A stretch of DNA of 31,138 nt. Source: Candidatus Cloacimonadota bacterium (GTDB lineage Bacteria > Cloacimonadota > Cloacimonadia > Cloacimonadales > Cloacimonadaceae). The DNA lies in assembly GCA_028681035.1 (NCBI GenBank), contig JAQUJJ010000003.1, positions 1 to 31,138 of the forward strand, in the 5' to 3' direction. Made by a program: the position numbers and the translations under genes. How positions within the stretch are numbered: the first letter of the stretch is position 1; each line of letters begins with the position of its first letter. Under the pieces are notes generated by a model. It saw only the letters and a list, made by a program, of their open reading frames with translations, was not told where the DNA came from and did no database searches. Of the stretch, positions 8,388-16,869 are shown in pieces.

Positions 8388-10388
8388 ATGGAAAAGTATG
8401 TATATATAAACGACCGCCCGGTGTTATGGGAAGATGAGATTAACGTCCTTGAGCTAGCCAGAAAGGCTCACATCGATATTCCCACCTTCTGTTATCATAG
8501 CGATCTCAGTCTCTACGGTGCATGCAGACTTTGCATGGTGGAAGTGGAAGGCAGAGGCTTGGTAACTTCTTGTTCTACGCAGCCTTTTGAAGGCATGAAG
8601 GTTAAAACTCACACACAACAGATTCTAAAACTGCGTAAAACCATCGTGGAGATGCTACTGGCAAATCACGATCAGGAATGTCCCACATGCAGCAGAGCCA
8701 GTGATTGCAAGCTGCGTGATCTTTCCAACCGCCTGGGCATCAGCAACGTTCGCTTCCGCAGAACTCGCGAACCCAAACCCATGGATTTAGGCAGTGAATG
8801 CTTGGTGCGAGACCCAAACAAATGCGTGCTTTGCGGTGACTGTGTGAGATTCTGTGATGAGATTCAGGGCATTGGTGCCATAGATTTTGCTGCTCGTGGA
8901 CAAAATGTAACCGTAGCTGCTGCTTTTGGTAAGAGCCTGGCACAGGTGGATTGCGTTAATTGCGGACAATGTGCTGCAGTGTGTCCCACAGGTGCTATCG
9001 TGGTGAAAAGCCATATTCCTCAAACTTGGGCTGCCATTCACGACCCAAAGAAAACCGTGGTTGCACAGATTGCTCCAGCAGTGCGTGTAGCTTTGGGTGA
9101 GATGTTCAGCCTTCCCGCCAATGACCTTACTACCGGTAGAATGGTAGCTGCTATGAAAATCATCGGCTTTAACCAGGTGTATGATACTGCTTTTGCCGCA
9201 GACCTCACCGTGGTGGAAGAAGCCAATGAATTCATCAGCAGAAAGAGCAAAGGCGAGAAATTGCCCATCTTCACATCCTGCTGCCCCGCTTGGGTGAAAT
9301 ACGCCGAACAAAGCTATCCTTCCCTGTTGGAAAATCTTTCCAGTTGTCGTTCTCCTCAACAGATGTTTGGTGCAATCGCCAAAGAACGCCTGCCAGAATT
9401 GTTAAAAGTGGACAAGAAAGATTTGGTGGTAGTTTCCATAATGCCTTGCACCGCCAAGAAATACGAATGCAAGCGTCCTGAGTTTACCCACGATTCCATC
9501 CCAGATGTGGATATCGCCCTCACTACTCAGGAGATAGGACGCATGATTAAGGAAGCGGGGATAGATTTTGATGCACTGGAACCCGAATCCTTCGATTTAC
9601 CCATGGGCTTTGCTACTGGTGCCGGCATTATCTTTGGCAACAGCGGCGGGGTATCCGAAGCGGTATTGCGCTATGCAGCGGATAAATTCAATATCCCTGT
9701 GCCGGAAAACATCGTGCTGCAAGAAGTACGTGGAACTTCTGGAGTCCGTGAAGCCACTTTGGCAGATGGTAATCTGAAAATAGCTGTGGTTCACGGGCTT
9801 AGAAATGCTCAGGAAATATGTGACAAGATTATTGCCGGCGAGGCTCAGTACGACATCGTGGAAGTAATGGCTTGTCCAGGTGGGTGCACAGGCGGTGCCG
9901 GTCAACCCATTGTTACCAGCCACAAACAGCGAAAGAGCCGTACCTCCACTCTGTATCACGCAGACAAAACCATGCCTATGCACCGTGCGCAAGACAATCC
10001 CTTCATCACCGAATTGTATGATGCATTGCTGGAAACACCCAACAGCCACAAAGCGCATGAACTGCTGCACACTGCCTACAAGCATCGTAAACGCATTGAT
10101 GATGACGAGCTGTCTTTCTCCAGCGGAGATACCAAAGACCGCTGCAAAATCCGTGTGTGCGTAGGCACATCCTGCTATCTGCGCGGTTCTCAGGATATCC
10201 TTGCCAAAACTCTGCAAATGGTGGAAGAAAACGCTTGGGGTAGCTATTTTGATATTGCTGCCACCTTCTGTAGCGAGAAATGTGATAAGGGACCAAACGT
10301 ATCCGTGGGTGACAATGTAATCCACCGTGCCGAATTGGCTAATATTAAACAACTTATCACCGAAGAAGCAGAAAGAAGAACCAAATGA
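8388..10388 (+). CDS. hydA: Catalytic [FeFe] hydrogenase subunit (HydA/HndD type)
   Basis: The 666-residue protein reads as: plant-type [2Fe-2S] domain (CYHSDLSLYGACRLC), a His-Cys 4Fe-4S motif (HDQECPTCSRASDC), two ferredoxin clusters (CVLCGDCVRFC; CVNCGQCAAVCP), then the H-cluster domain. All three H-cluster signatures are intact: TSCCPAW (T296-W302), MPCTAKKYE (C354) and EVMACPGGCTGGAGQP (C496, C500). The proton-relay cysteine is C298. A C-terminal thioredoxin-like [2Fe-2S] extension (about 585-666, CVGTSC...CSEKC) is present, as in trimeric bifurcating enzymes. It reversibly makes H2 from electrons of NADH and reduced ferredoxin. A GGGGG ribosome site lies 6 bases before the ATG. Its stop overlaps the next ATG by 4 bases. 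Confidence 0.95.
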   Translation: MEKYVYINDRPVLWEDEINVLELARKAHIDIPTFCYHSDLSLYGACRLCMVEVEGRGLVTSCSTQPFEGMKVKTHTQQILKLRKTIVEMLLANHDQECPTCSRASDCKLRDLSNRLGISNVRFRRTREPKPMDLGSECLVRDPNKCVLCGDCVRFCDEIQGIGAIDFAARGQNVTVAAAFGKSLAQVDCVNCGQCAAVCPTGAIVVKSHIPQTWAAIHDPKKTVVAQIAPAVRVALGEMFSLPANDLTTGRMVAAMKIIGFNQVYDTAFAADLTVVEEANEFISRKSKGEKLPIFTSCCPAWVKYAEQSYPSLLENLSSCRSPQQMFGAIAKERLPELLKVDKKDLVVVSIMPCTAKKYECKRPEFTHDSIPDVDIALTTQEIGRMIKEAGIDFDALEPESFDLPMGFATGAGIIFGNSGGVSEAVLRYAADKFNIPVPENIVLQEVRGTSGVREATLADGNLKIAVVHGLRNAQEICDKIIAGEAQYDIVEVMACPGGCTGGAGQPIVTSHKQRKSRTSTLYHADKTMPMHRAQDNPFITELYDALLETPNSHKAHELLHTAYKHRKRIDDDELSFSSGDTKDRCKIRVCVGTSCYLRGSQDILAKTLQMVEENAWGSYFDIAATFCSEKCDKGPNVSVGDNVIHRAELANIKQLITEEAERRTK

Positions 10389-10627
10389 AGAAGATTCTGA
10401 TTTGTATGGGAAGCTCTTGTTTCGCCCGAGAAAACAGAGAAAACCTCAAGCTGATTGAAGAGTTCCTGCGGAATCATGGAATAAGTGACAGCGTGCACAT
10501 TGAAGGCTCCCTCTGCATGGGAAAATGTGCCGAAGGGCCAAACATAAGCATAAACGGTAACGAATATCGTGAAGTAAAAAGTGAGAACTTACCGGAAATA
10601 CTTAGGAAAGAACTGCTAGAGATATGA
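10385..10627 (+). CDS. Small stand-alone thioredoxin-fold [2Fe-2S] protein
   Basis: This is an 80-residue protein with cysteines in the pattern CMGSSC near the N-terminus (C7, C12) and CMGKC near residues 44-48, followed by AEGPNISI. The layout matches the C-terminal domain of the HydA encoded just upstream (CVGTSC...CSEKCDKGPNVSV), so it looks like a detached paralogue. It starts in an ATGA overlap with hydA and ends in an ATGA overlap with the HydS-like gene, so it is made together with both. A role as an electron carrier between the hydrogenase and the sensor is inference. It may instead be a structural subunit. Confidence 0.82.
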   Translation: MKKILICMGSSCFARENRENLKLIEEFLRNHGISDSVHIEGSLCMGKCAEGPNISINGNEYREVKSENLPEILRKELLEI

Positions 10628-12312
10628 ACAAACCAATATACACCGAAAAAACCGAATGCCAAGATTGCTACAAATGCGTACGGGAATGCCCCGTAAAAGC
10701 TATCAGAGTGGTAGATGGCAGTGCTCAGGTGATGCCTGAAGCCTGCATCCTCTGTGGACGCTGTACCGAAGTGTGTCCCGTTGGCGCAAAGAAGATACGG
10801 GACGATTTGGGGGAAGCAATGTTGCTATTGAAACAGAAAAGCAGCGTGTATGTATCCTTAGCCCCCACGTATAGAACGGAATTCAGCGGTTTGGATAGTG
10901 CCAGGTTAATTGCCGCCATCAAGAGCTTGGGTTTTGCCGGTGTATCTGAAACAGCGTTGGGTGCGCAGGAAGTATCAGCCTCCTGCGCCCAGCTCTTACA
11001 CGAAGGCAAGAACCCTCTGTGGATTTCATCTGCCTGCCCAAGTGTGGTGCATCTAATCGAGCAATATTACCCGCAGCTTGTGCCCAATATCACACCGGTG
11101 CTATCTCCTCTACAGGCTCATGCAATGATGCTGAAGAAGGTATATTCTGATGATATCGGGGTGGTGTTTATAGGTCCTTGCGTGGCTAAAAAGAATGAAG
11201 CAATGGACGAGAACGTGGATGTGGCTCTTACCTTCACCGATCTCAGACGCTGGTTCAACATCAGCAATATCGATTTGACCTCCTTGGACTTAAACCAAAG
11301 CTTCAGCCTTGCTGCTGCTGAGGAGGGAGGTTTGTACCCAATTGATGGCGGGATGATAGAAGGCGTGAAGTTTTACAATCCTCCTGAAAACACGCTATTT
11401 ATGACCTTTTCCGGGGTTCAGGAGGTTGTGGAGGCTTTTGATGATCTGGATGTAAATAGTTTCGATTGCCCCGTATTTATTGAAACACTTGCTTGCATGG
11501 GCGGCTGTGTGAATGGTCCCGGAGTAAGCAGCCGCGGCTCCACAGTGCAGAAACGTTACAACATAAAAACCCTTACCCCCGCCGCACCAGAAACACGCTA
11601 TGCGCAGGGATTGGATATTAATGTCAGCTTCCACGACCGCGAGATCAAGAAAAACACATACAGTAAAACCGAAATTGCCGCAGCCCTACTCAAAATAGGC
11701 AAAAAGAGAAAAGAGGAAGAACTGAATTGTGGAGGTTGTGGCTACGATACCTGCCGGGAATTTGCCTGTGCGCTAATAGAAGAAAAAGCTGAGCCGGCAA
11801 TGTGCGTATCTTACTTACGCAAACTTGCCCAAAACAAAGCCTCAGCGTTGATCAAAGCCATGCCTTCTGGAGTAGTTATCGTGGATGAAAACCTCAAAAT
11901 CATCGAATCCAACAGGCAGTTTATAGAGATTATAGGTGGCGATGCTTGCATCGTATCGGAAGCAGACCCAGACCTGGAAGGTGCCTATCTAGAGCGGATT
12001 ATAGACTTTCCTGAGCTTTTCGCCAATGCCATCAAGGAAGGTACTGAGGTTCAGATTCAGGACATCCGCCGCAATGGAAAAATCATTCGCTTAACACTGT
12101 TTTCCATCCAGAAGCATCACGTTTTAGGTGGCATTTTGCAGGATATTACCGAGCCTGTGATTCAACGCGAGCAGATTATTGAAAAAGCCAGCGAAGTAAT
12201 GCGTAAGAACCTCTCCACGGTGCAGCAGATTGCTTTCCTCTTGGGTGAAAATGCAGCCGATAGCGAAGTGCTGCTTTCCTCGATAGTAAAAAGTTTCGGC
12301 AAAAAGGATTAG
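10624..12312 (+). CDS. hydS: Sensory-type [FeFe] hydrogenase with PAS domain (HydS-like)
   Basis: The 562-residue protein has an N-terminal two-cluster ferredoxin (CQDCYKCVRECP; CILCGRCTEVCP) and an H-cluster domain with altered motifs: SSACPS (A137 where catalytic enzymes have the proton-relay Cys, C138 kept), GPCVAKKNE and ETLACMGGCVNGPG. Next come a 4Fe-4S domain (CGGCGYDTC...C, about 372-400) and a PAS domain (about 415-535). This is the arrangement of the group C putative sensory hydrogenases, which turn over H2 slowly. It is translationally coupled to the [2Fe-2S] gene and lies 7 bases before the phosphatase gene. The likely role is to sense H2 or redox state and set the activity of the phosphatase. 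The signalling role is known only by family association. Confidence 0.9.
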   Translation: MNKPIYTEKTECQDCYKCVRECPVKAIRVVDGSAQVMPEACILCGRCTEVCPVGAKKIRDDLGEAMLLLKQKSSVYVSLAPTYRTEFSGLDSARLIAAIKSLGFAGVSETALGAQEVSASCAQLLHEGKNPLWISSACPSVVHLIEQYYPQLVPNITPVLSPLQAHAMMLKKVYSDDIGVVFIGPCVAKKNEAMDENVDVALTFTDLRRWFNISNIDLTSLDLNQSFSLAAAEEGGLYPIDGGMIEGVKFYNPPENTLFMTFSGVQEVVEAFDDLDVNSFDCPVFIETLACMGGCVNGPGVSSRGSTVQKRYNIKTLTPAAPETRYAQGLDINVSFHDREIKKNTYSKTEIAAALLKIGKKRKEEELNCGGCGYDTCREFACALIEEKAEPAMCVSYLRKLAQNKASALIKAMPSGVVIVDENLKIIESNRQFIEIIGGDACIVSEADPDLEGAYLERIIDFPELFANAIKEGTEVQIQDIRRNGKIIRLTLFSIQKHHVLGGILQDITEPVIQREQIIEKASEVMRKNLSTVQQIAFLLGENAADSEVLLSSIVKSFGKKD

Positions 12313-12319
12313 CCCCAAG

Positions 12320-13492
12320 ATGGAATACTTTTTAGAAGCGGACTACTATCAAATCTGTAAACATGGCTACCAATCTTGTGGTGATAGCTTTTACAGCGTA
12401 AAGAGTGACGATGGCATCATCTGTATATTGGCAGATGGCTTGGGTAGCGGCATCAAAGCCAGCGTGTTGGCGACTCTAACCACCACAATGGCGGCAGGTT
12501 TTATTTCGTCCAAGATGGATATCAAGCGTGCTGCCGAAATCATTCTGGAGACTCTGCCCGTTTGCTCATACCGAAATATTGGCTACAGCACCTTCACTAT
12601 CATAGATGCCAAATACGACGGTCATGTGAGGATAATTGAGCACGATAACCCCCCATATGCACTGCTAAGAAACCGAAAGATTATGGAAGTGGAAAAGCAG
12701 GAAATCCTTCTTAAAACCGTTAGGAAAAGTCATCTTTACTATTCTGAATTTATCCTGGAGCCGGAAGATAGGATTGTGTATTACTCGGATGGAGTAACCC
12801 AGTCTGGAATGGGTTTGCCGCATTTGCCACTGGGTTGGCAGGAACAGGGCGTGGAGAGCTATATCTTGTCTTTGCTGAATGCAAGCACCTCCATCTCTGC
12901 GGGTGAGATGTCCAAACGCATTAGCTACAAAGCCAGAGAATACGATGGCAACCAGGCTGCGGATGATATCACCTGTGCGGCTTTGTACCTAAGAAATCCC
13001 CGCCGCACCTTACTGATTACAGGACCTCCCTATAAAAAAGAACACGATGCAATATTAGCTCAAATCGCCACAGAATTCACCGGGCGGAAGATTATCTGCG
13101 GTGGTACTACAGCAGCCATTTTGTCACGCGAACTAAATACTCCCATCAAGGTGAATCTCAAAGAAATCAGAAATGGCGGAGACATTCCACCTACTGCGGA
13201 TATGATAGGTTTCGATCTTGTTACCGAAGGTACAATCACTCTCTCACGTGCTCTGAGAGCTTTAGATGAAGATGAGAGTATCGACGACATGCAGCAGAAC
13301 GCCGTAAAGCGATTGCTGCGCATCTTGATAGATAGCGATATCATCGAGTTCGTGGTGGGTACCAAGATAAACGACGCACATCAAGACCCTGCCTTGCCCA
13401 AAGACCTGGAAATCAGACGTAACCTGATGAAACAAATCTGCCGGGTACTGGAAAAAAAATACCTGAAATCCACCAAAATCCTCTTTGTGTAA
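12320..13492 (+). CDS. SpoIIE/PP2C-family phosphatase of the HydS operon
   Basis: In this 390-residue protein, residues 1-230 form a PP2C-type phosphatase: metal-binding ADGLGSG (about 38-44), the DNPPY strand, YYSDGVTQSG and AADDITCAALY with its late aspartates. The last 160 residues (from RRTLLITGPP) form a separate domain with ICGGTTAAILSREL that I cannot name. Phosphatases of this type next to HydS-like hydrogenases are a recurrent pairing. The substrate, perhaps a phosphoprotein or anti-sigma antagonist, is not encoded nearby. It is the last gene of the operon, followed by a 700-base repeat-filled gap. No membrane segment is seen. Confidence 0.85.
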   Translation: MEYFLEADYYQICKHGYQSCGDSFYSVKSDDGIICILADGLGSGIKASVLATLTTTMAAGFISSKMDIKRAAEIILETLPVCSYRNIGYSTFTIIDAKYDGHVRIIEHDNPPYALLRNRKIMEVEKQEILLKTVRKSHLYYSEFILEPEDRIVYYSDGVTQSGMGLPHLPLGWQEQGVESYILSLLNASTSISAGEMSKRISYKAREYDGNQAADDITCAALYLRNPRRTLLITGPPYKKEHDAILAQIATEFTGRKIICGGTTAAILSRELNTPIKVNLKEIRNGGDIPPTADMIGFDLVTEGTITLSRALRALDEDESIDDMQQNAVKRLLRILIDSDIIEFVVGTKINDAHQDPALPKDLEIRRNLMKQICRVLEKKYLKSTKILFV

Positions 13493-13629
13493 GCTTATAT
13501 TTTACCAACAAACTACAGCGTGTGTCTCTAGTTACTAATTAACCAAGAGTTAAAGAGAGTTAACTATTTTAGAATGAAGAATTAATGACGCAGACTACTC
13601 CCTAAAGGTTTCCTTGCTGAAACCCCAGG

Positions 13630-13679
13630 TGATTCCCTCGTGATCCCCATGTGATTCCCACGTAAAAGCGAGGGAATCA
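13630..13679. repeat. Inverted repeat with 11-bp arms
   Basis: TGATTCCCTCG (13630-13640) is perfectly complementary to CGAGGGAATCA (13669-13679), with a 28-base loop that repeats the words GTGATCCCC and GTGATTCCC. It may act as an mRNA 3' structure for the phosphatase operon, or be a REP-like element. Confidence 0.6.
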
Positions 13680-13738
13680 TGCGGGAAATTCCTCCGTAGT
13701 GCCAAGGATTGGTGCAAGTGCGTTACTATCTTCTTTCT

Positions 13739-13853
13739 GGCTCAAGTACATTTATGGGGCGTGTTAGCGAGAAATATATGCGCTATTCTTGGTTATGCTT
13801 TGCATAGCCTAATGTTTGGCATATATACGGCTCAAATTCATTTATGGTGGGTA
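13739..13853. repeat. Nested hairpin flanked by imperfect direct repeats
   Basis: Two near-identical segments beginning GGCTCAA and containing CATTTATGG lie at about 13739-13763 and 13829-13853, 90 bases apart. Between them is a nested palindrome: ATATATGC (13774-13781) with GCATATAT (13819-13826), enclosing GGTTATGC/GCATAGCC (13791-13798 with 13802-13809, one G-T pair). Confidence 0.55.
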
Positions 13854-13886
13854 AGATAAATTGAGCTTCAAAAATACAAGACTGTA

Positions 13887-14110
13887 GTCCCGACGGGACG
13901 ATAGGTATTAGCGACGGGTTTTAACCCGGCGAAGATAGAACAAAACCACGTTTTAGTCCCTGCGGGACGACAGATGGTCTTATGTATATTTGGCGATATT
14001 TGTTGGCTATACAAAGACACCTTTCGCCCCGATGGGGCTTTCTTTGGAATAATATATTCATTAACGCCGGGTTAAAACCCGTCGCTATTATCTACCATCC
14101 CTAATGGGAT
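13887..14110. repeat. Cluster of REP-like palindromes with 23-bp inverted ends
   Basis: Short palindromes follow each other: GTCCCGACGGGAC (13887-13899), a 23-base near-palindrome starting TAGCGACGGGTT (13909-13931), GTCCCTGCGGGAC (13956-13968), GCCCCGATGGGGC (14026-14038), the exact reverse complement of the 23-mer (14065-14087) and ATCCCTAATGGGAT (14097-14110). The two outward copies make the whole block an inverted composite, like a BIME built from REP units. Such units are substrates of REP-associated tyrosine transposases, and a decayed one lies at 28.0 kb. Confidence 0.7.
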
Positions 14111-14197
14111 TTAGACTGCTTGCTCTAAACAAGCTATAAAATGTTTCATTGATGCACTCACCCACTCTAAATGAACATGAGCCATATATACTATCCC

Positions 14198-14965
14198 TTA
14201 GCAGCTCATCCATCTGTTTACGGTGGAAAAGAATAGATATCGCAACTCATCGTAGGCTTCCAGATTTAGCTCGCCAGTCCATTCGTTCATGAAAGTCTTC
14301 TTAAATTCTATCGCTAGGCACAGGCAGGAGCCGGGAAAAGTGGAATTCACCCAGCGCGAGAAATAACCCCCGCTAAACTTCACATCACAGCGGCAATCTA
14401 AAGCCTTTCCTTGATAAGCTGTGTCGTCCAGCATCTCTCTAAGTTTATCCACCAATGGGTATTGCTCTTCGCAGAGATTATTGCGTCCGATAATGATATC
14501 AGGATTATTTATCTGAGGGTCATAGGGCGCATCAATGCCACCCCGCTGATGATTGTAGCTATGCAGATCGAGCACCAGCAAACGGGAATGAGTGCTTAGC
14601 ATCCGTCGTATTTGGTATTCAACCAGTTTATACCATGTTCTATATGCTTCCTGTAGTTTATCTAACAGCTCTTGCGGGAGTTCGCTATTACGTACGGGCA
14701 AGCCCCAAGCATCCTCTGGTTTTAGGTACACTGCCTTCTCTGGAGACCTGTTCAGGTCTATCGCAAAACGACTGATGTAAGGGATAATGTAATTGGGAAA
14801 CAAGCCCGCAAAACCACCGGTAAAAGGGTCTTCTTCCCTAATGCGAGTTTCAGACGATAATCCACAGCTTGGTAGTAGCTCTTCGGGTATGCGGTGACAG
14901 TTGTGAATAGCTAAGGCAAGAATGGGACTTTTGCTATCCCTAAACGTGCACGAGCTAAATATCAT
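14198..14965 (-). CDS. N-formylglutamate amidohydrolase-family protein
   Basis: The 255-residue protein shows family motifs: AIHNCHRIP near the start, IREEDPFTG, FAIDLNRSPEKAVY (about 67-80), LVLDLHSYNHQRGG (about 129-142) with metal-site Asp and His, PDIIIGRN, GGYFSRWVN and the late AIEFKKTFMNEWTG. The named activity frees glutamate from N-formylglutamate in histidine breakdown, but no hut gene is present here, so the true substrate is uncertain. Its ATG overlaps the end of the upstream gene by 11 bases. It is the last gene of the recJ-lnt-glyQ operon and ends at a convergent repeat region. Confidence 0.82.
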   Translation of the reverse strand: MIFSSCTFRDSKSPILALAIHNCHRIPEELLPSCGLSSETRIREEDPFTGGFAGLFPNYIIPYISRFAIDLNRSPEKAVYLKPEDAWGLPVRNSELPQELLDKLQEAYRTWYKLVEYQIRRMLSTHSRLLVLDLHSYNHQRGGIDAPYDPQINNPDIIIGRNNLCEEQYPLVDKLREMLDDTAYQGKALDCRCDVKFSGGYFSRWVNSTFPGSCLCLAIEFKKTFMNEWTGELNLEAYDELRYLFFSTVNRWMSC

Positions 14966-15620
14966 CTGCCGATTGGTCTAAGTAGTTCATTAGGTTATGA
15001 AGAATTTCCAGATAGTTCTTGATGATGTAAATGTCAGCTTTGTCCAGTTGTATCCATGAATTTAGCAAGCCCAAATCCAGGGAACTAATCTCTGTCACCT
15101 GTGCAGTAAGCTCGGGGACAGTTTTGGGAATCAAACGTTTTCCTAAGAAACAAAAGCCCTTCAATACCGGAACTATGGCTGTGATAGACATCTTTAGCGT
15201 CTCTGCCAAAGCTTTGGGCGTTTGCTTTTGTTCCAGTACGGTGAGGCGGGTAAGCAACCATTTGCTTTTAAGCTCACGCTCCATCTGCAATCTCATATCG
15301 GCAGGGGCAAACTTTAGGTCGGCAAGCAAATCTTCCTTTGCCAGCAGGTTCTGGTAGCCATTGCTTACGATATCCAAGAACTCCAGAGGATAGGAATCCA
15401 AAGAACTAAGGACAAACTCTCTGTTGATCAATAAAGGGAAAGGAAGTCTGCGTTTGTGGCAGTAATCCCTTAATGGTTCAAGGCTTTCCAACAGTGAGGG
15501 TGGGTCTGTTTCCAGGATAATCACACACCTTGGGGAAGGGTTTTCGTAGGTCGCCACTTGCAGTAACTCGGCGTTTAATCCTTCCAGTACTTTCATTACG
15601 GAGCTATAATCATGTTTCAT
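14955..15620 (-). CDS. Conserved hypothetical protein, possibly nucleotidyltransferase-like
   Basis: This is a 221-residue soluble protein of unknown function. The order of motifs, a beta strand CVIILETDP, then [20 protein letters not shown], and the helix LRLQMEREL with KWLLTRL (written here as seen: [15 protein letters not shown]), resembles a family of nucleotidyltransferase-fold proteins of unknown role. I recall this from pattern, not from a search. The start at 15620 is chosen because GGAGGTG precedes it and it overlaps the glyQ stop as ATGA; an upstream ATG at 15668 lies inside glyQ. It is coupled to glyQ upstream and to the FGase gene downstream. Confidence 0.7.
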   Translation of the reverse strand: MKHDYSSVMKVLEGLNAELLQVATYENPSPRCVIILETDPPSLLESLEPLRDYCHKRRLPFPLLINREFVLSSLDSYPLEFLDIVSNGYQNLLAKEDLLADLKFAPADMRLQMERELKSKWLLTRLTVLEQKQTPKALAETLKMSITAIVPVLKGFCFLGKRLIPKTVPELTAQVTEISSLDLGLLNSWIQLDKADIYIIKNYLEILHNLMNYLDQSADDI

Positions 15621-16477
15621 TTCACCTCCATTGCGGGTGAGTATTTCTCTAAATAAACGGTGGCGCATGCTCTGGATAAGTTGCGAATTCTGCCAATATA
15701 GGCAGCACGCTCAGTAACACTAATCACGCCACGGGCATCCAGCAAGTTAAAGCTATGCGAACAGCGAAGCAGCATATCATAAGCAGGATACACCAGCTTT
15801 GCCTTCAATAGTGAGTTGCATTCTGCTTCATAATCGGTAAATATTTTGAATAAAAGCGTAGTGTCTGCATATTCAAAGTTATAGGCAGAGTATTCCTGCT
15901 CTCGGGCAAAGAACAGTTCACCATACATGGTGCTATCGTTCCACCTTAACAAACGGTAGTCCTCCACATTCTGAATATACATTGCTAGGCGTTCCAAGCC
16001 ATAGGTAAGCTCCACGCTAACAGGGAAACAATCCACGCTGCCCACCTGCTGGAAATAGGTAAACTGGCTTATTTCCATGCCGTCCAGCCAAACTTCCCAG
16101 CCTAAGCCCAAAGCTCCGAGGGTGGGGGATTCCCAATCGTCTTCCACAAAGCGAATGTCATGCTTTTCTATTTCCACCCCGATGGCAATCAAGCTCTTTA
16201 AGTATAGGTTCTGGATATCATCAGGGCAGGGCTTCATAATCACCTGAAACTGGTAGTAATGCTGCATACGGTTGGGATTTTCGCCATAGCGTCCATCTTT
16301 GGGGCGACGGCAAGGTTGCGAGTATGCAATAGCACAGGGCTTTGTTCCCAAAGAACCAAAGAATGTGGCAGGGTGAAATGTACCTGCTCCCATTTCGATG
16401 TCATAAGGCTGAATCAGATTGCAGCCCTTCTCAGCCCAATAGCTTTGCAGAGTTAGAATAATGTTTTGAAAGTTCAT
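15617..16477 (-). CDS. glyQ: Glycyl-tRNA synthetase alpha subunit
   Basis: The 286-residue protein has the typical alpha-subunit length. Class II motifs are clear: [11 protein letters not shown], the near-invariant [19 protein letters not shown] segment (about 61-79), [34 protein letters not shown] and [12 protein letters not shown]. It makes Gly-AMP and charges tRNA-Gly together with the beta subunit GlyS in an alpha2-beta2 enzyme. glyS, usually the next gene, is absent here and replaced by an unrelated protein. The start overlaps the merR stop by one base (TAATG). The gene ends in an ATGA overlap with the next gene. Confidence 0.96.
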   Translation of the reverse strand: MNFQNIILTLQSYWAEKGCNLIQPYDIEMGAGTFHPATFFGSLGTKPCAIAYSQPCRRPKDGRYGENPNRMQHYYQFQVIMKPCPDDIQNLYLKSLIAIGVEIEKHDIRFVEDDWESPTLGALGLGWEVWLDGMEISQFTYFQQVGSVDCFPVSVELTYGLERLAMYIQNVEDYRLLRWNDSTMYGELFFAREQEYSAYNFEYADTTLLFKIFTDYEAECNSLLKAKLVYPAYDMLLRCSHSFNLLDARGVISVTERAAYIGRIRNLSRACATVYLEKYSPAMEVK

Positions 16478-16869
16478 TAATATTTCCTAAGGTGTTGTTT
16501 ACATAGTGTTTTCATCTTATCCAGCTCTTTGCGCACTTCGTTTAGCACGAAGCTAATTTCATCGGTGTGGGATGGTTCATCCAGCTTCAAAGAAAGCTGT
16601 TCCGGTTCTGCATCATCTGCAATAGCACGGATTATACTGCGTTCTTGCTTCAGTTTTTGCCGCGCACCCTCAATAGTGAACCGCTGGACATATAGCATGT
16701 TGTGAATCTTGCGCAACAGCAATATATGATCTTCGCTATACTTACGAATTCGCCCCGCAGCCTTCTTGGGACGGAGCACAGGGAATTCCCCCTCCCAATA
16801 GCGGATTACGTGCGGTTTAACATCCAACATGTTGCTAACTTCGCCGATGGTATAGTAATACTTCTTCAT
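16477..16869 (-). CDS. MerR-family transcriptional regulator
   Basis: The 130-residue protein has an N-terminal winged helix of the MerR type (about 1-72): [38 protein letters not shown] and [12 protein letters not shown] short, probably helical C-terminal part (about 85-130) carries no metal-binding cysteine set, so it is closer to the small HspR/MlrA-like or lnt-glyQ associated MerR proteins than to metal sensors. The start at 16869 forms an ATGA overlap with the lnt stop; the upstream ATG at 16893 lies within lnt. It sits between lnt and glyQ in an operon. The target is unknown. Confidence 0.85.
   Translation of the reverse strand: MKKYYYTIGEVSNMLDVKPHVIRYWEGEFPVLRPKKAAGRIRKYSEDHILLLRKIHNMLYVQRFTIEGARQKLKQERSIIRAIADDAEPEQLSLKLDEPSHTDEISFVLNEVRKELDKMKTLCKQHLRKY

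Larger units (their letters stand above)
13493..14197. other. Repeat-rich convergent intergenic region
   Basis: The phosphatase gene and the FGase gene converge on this 705-base gap, which has no credible ORF. It is filled with inverted repeats, listed separately: an 11-bp arm palindrome, a nested hairpin flanked by direct repeats, and a REP-like cluster of short GC-rich palindromes. No clear T-run terminator for either gene is seen. Confidence 0.6.

Noticed and set aside
9597..10352. 251-residue minus-strand ORF inside hydA
   Set aside because: It is a shadow of the clear hydA frame with no recognisable motif.
14955..15668. Longer start at 15668 for the protein after glyQ
   Set aside because: The ATG at 15620 has GGAGGTG upstream and an ATGA overlap with glyQ. 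The extension lies within the glyQ coding sequence.
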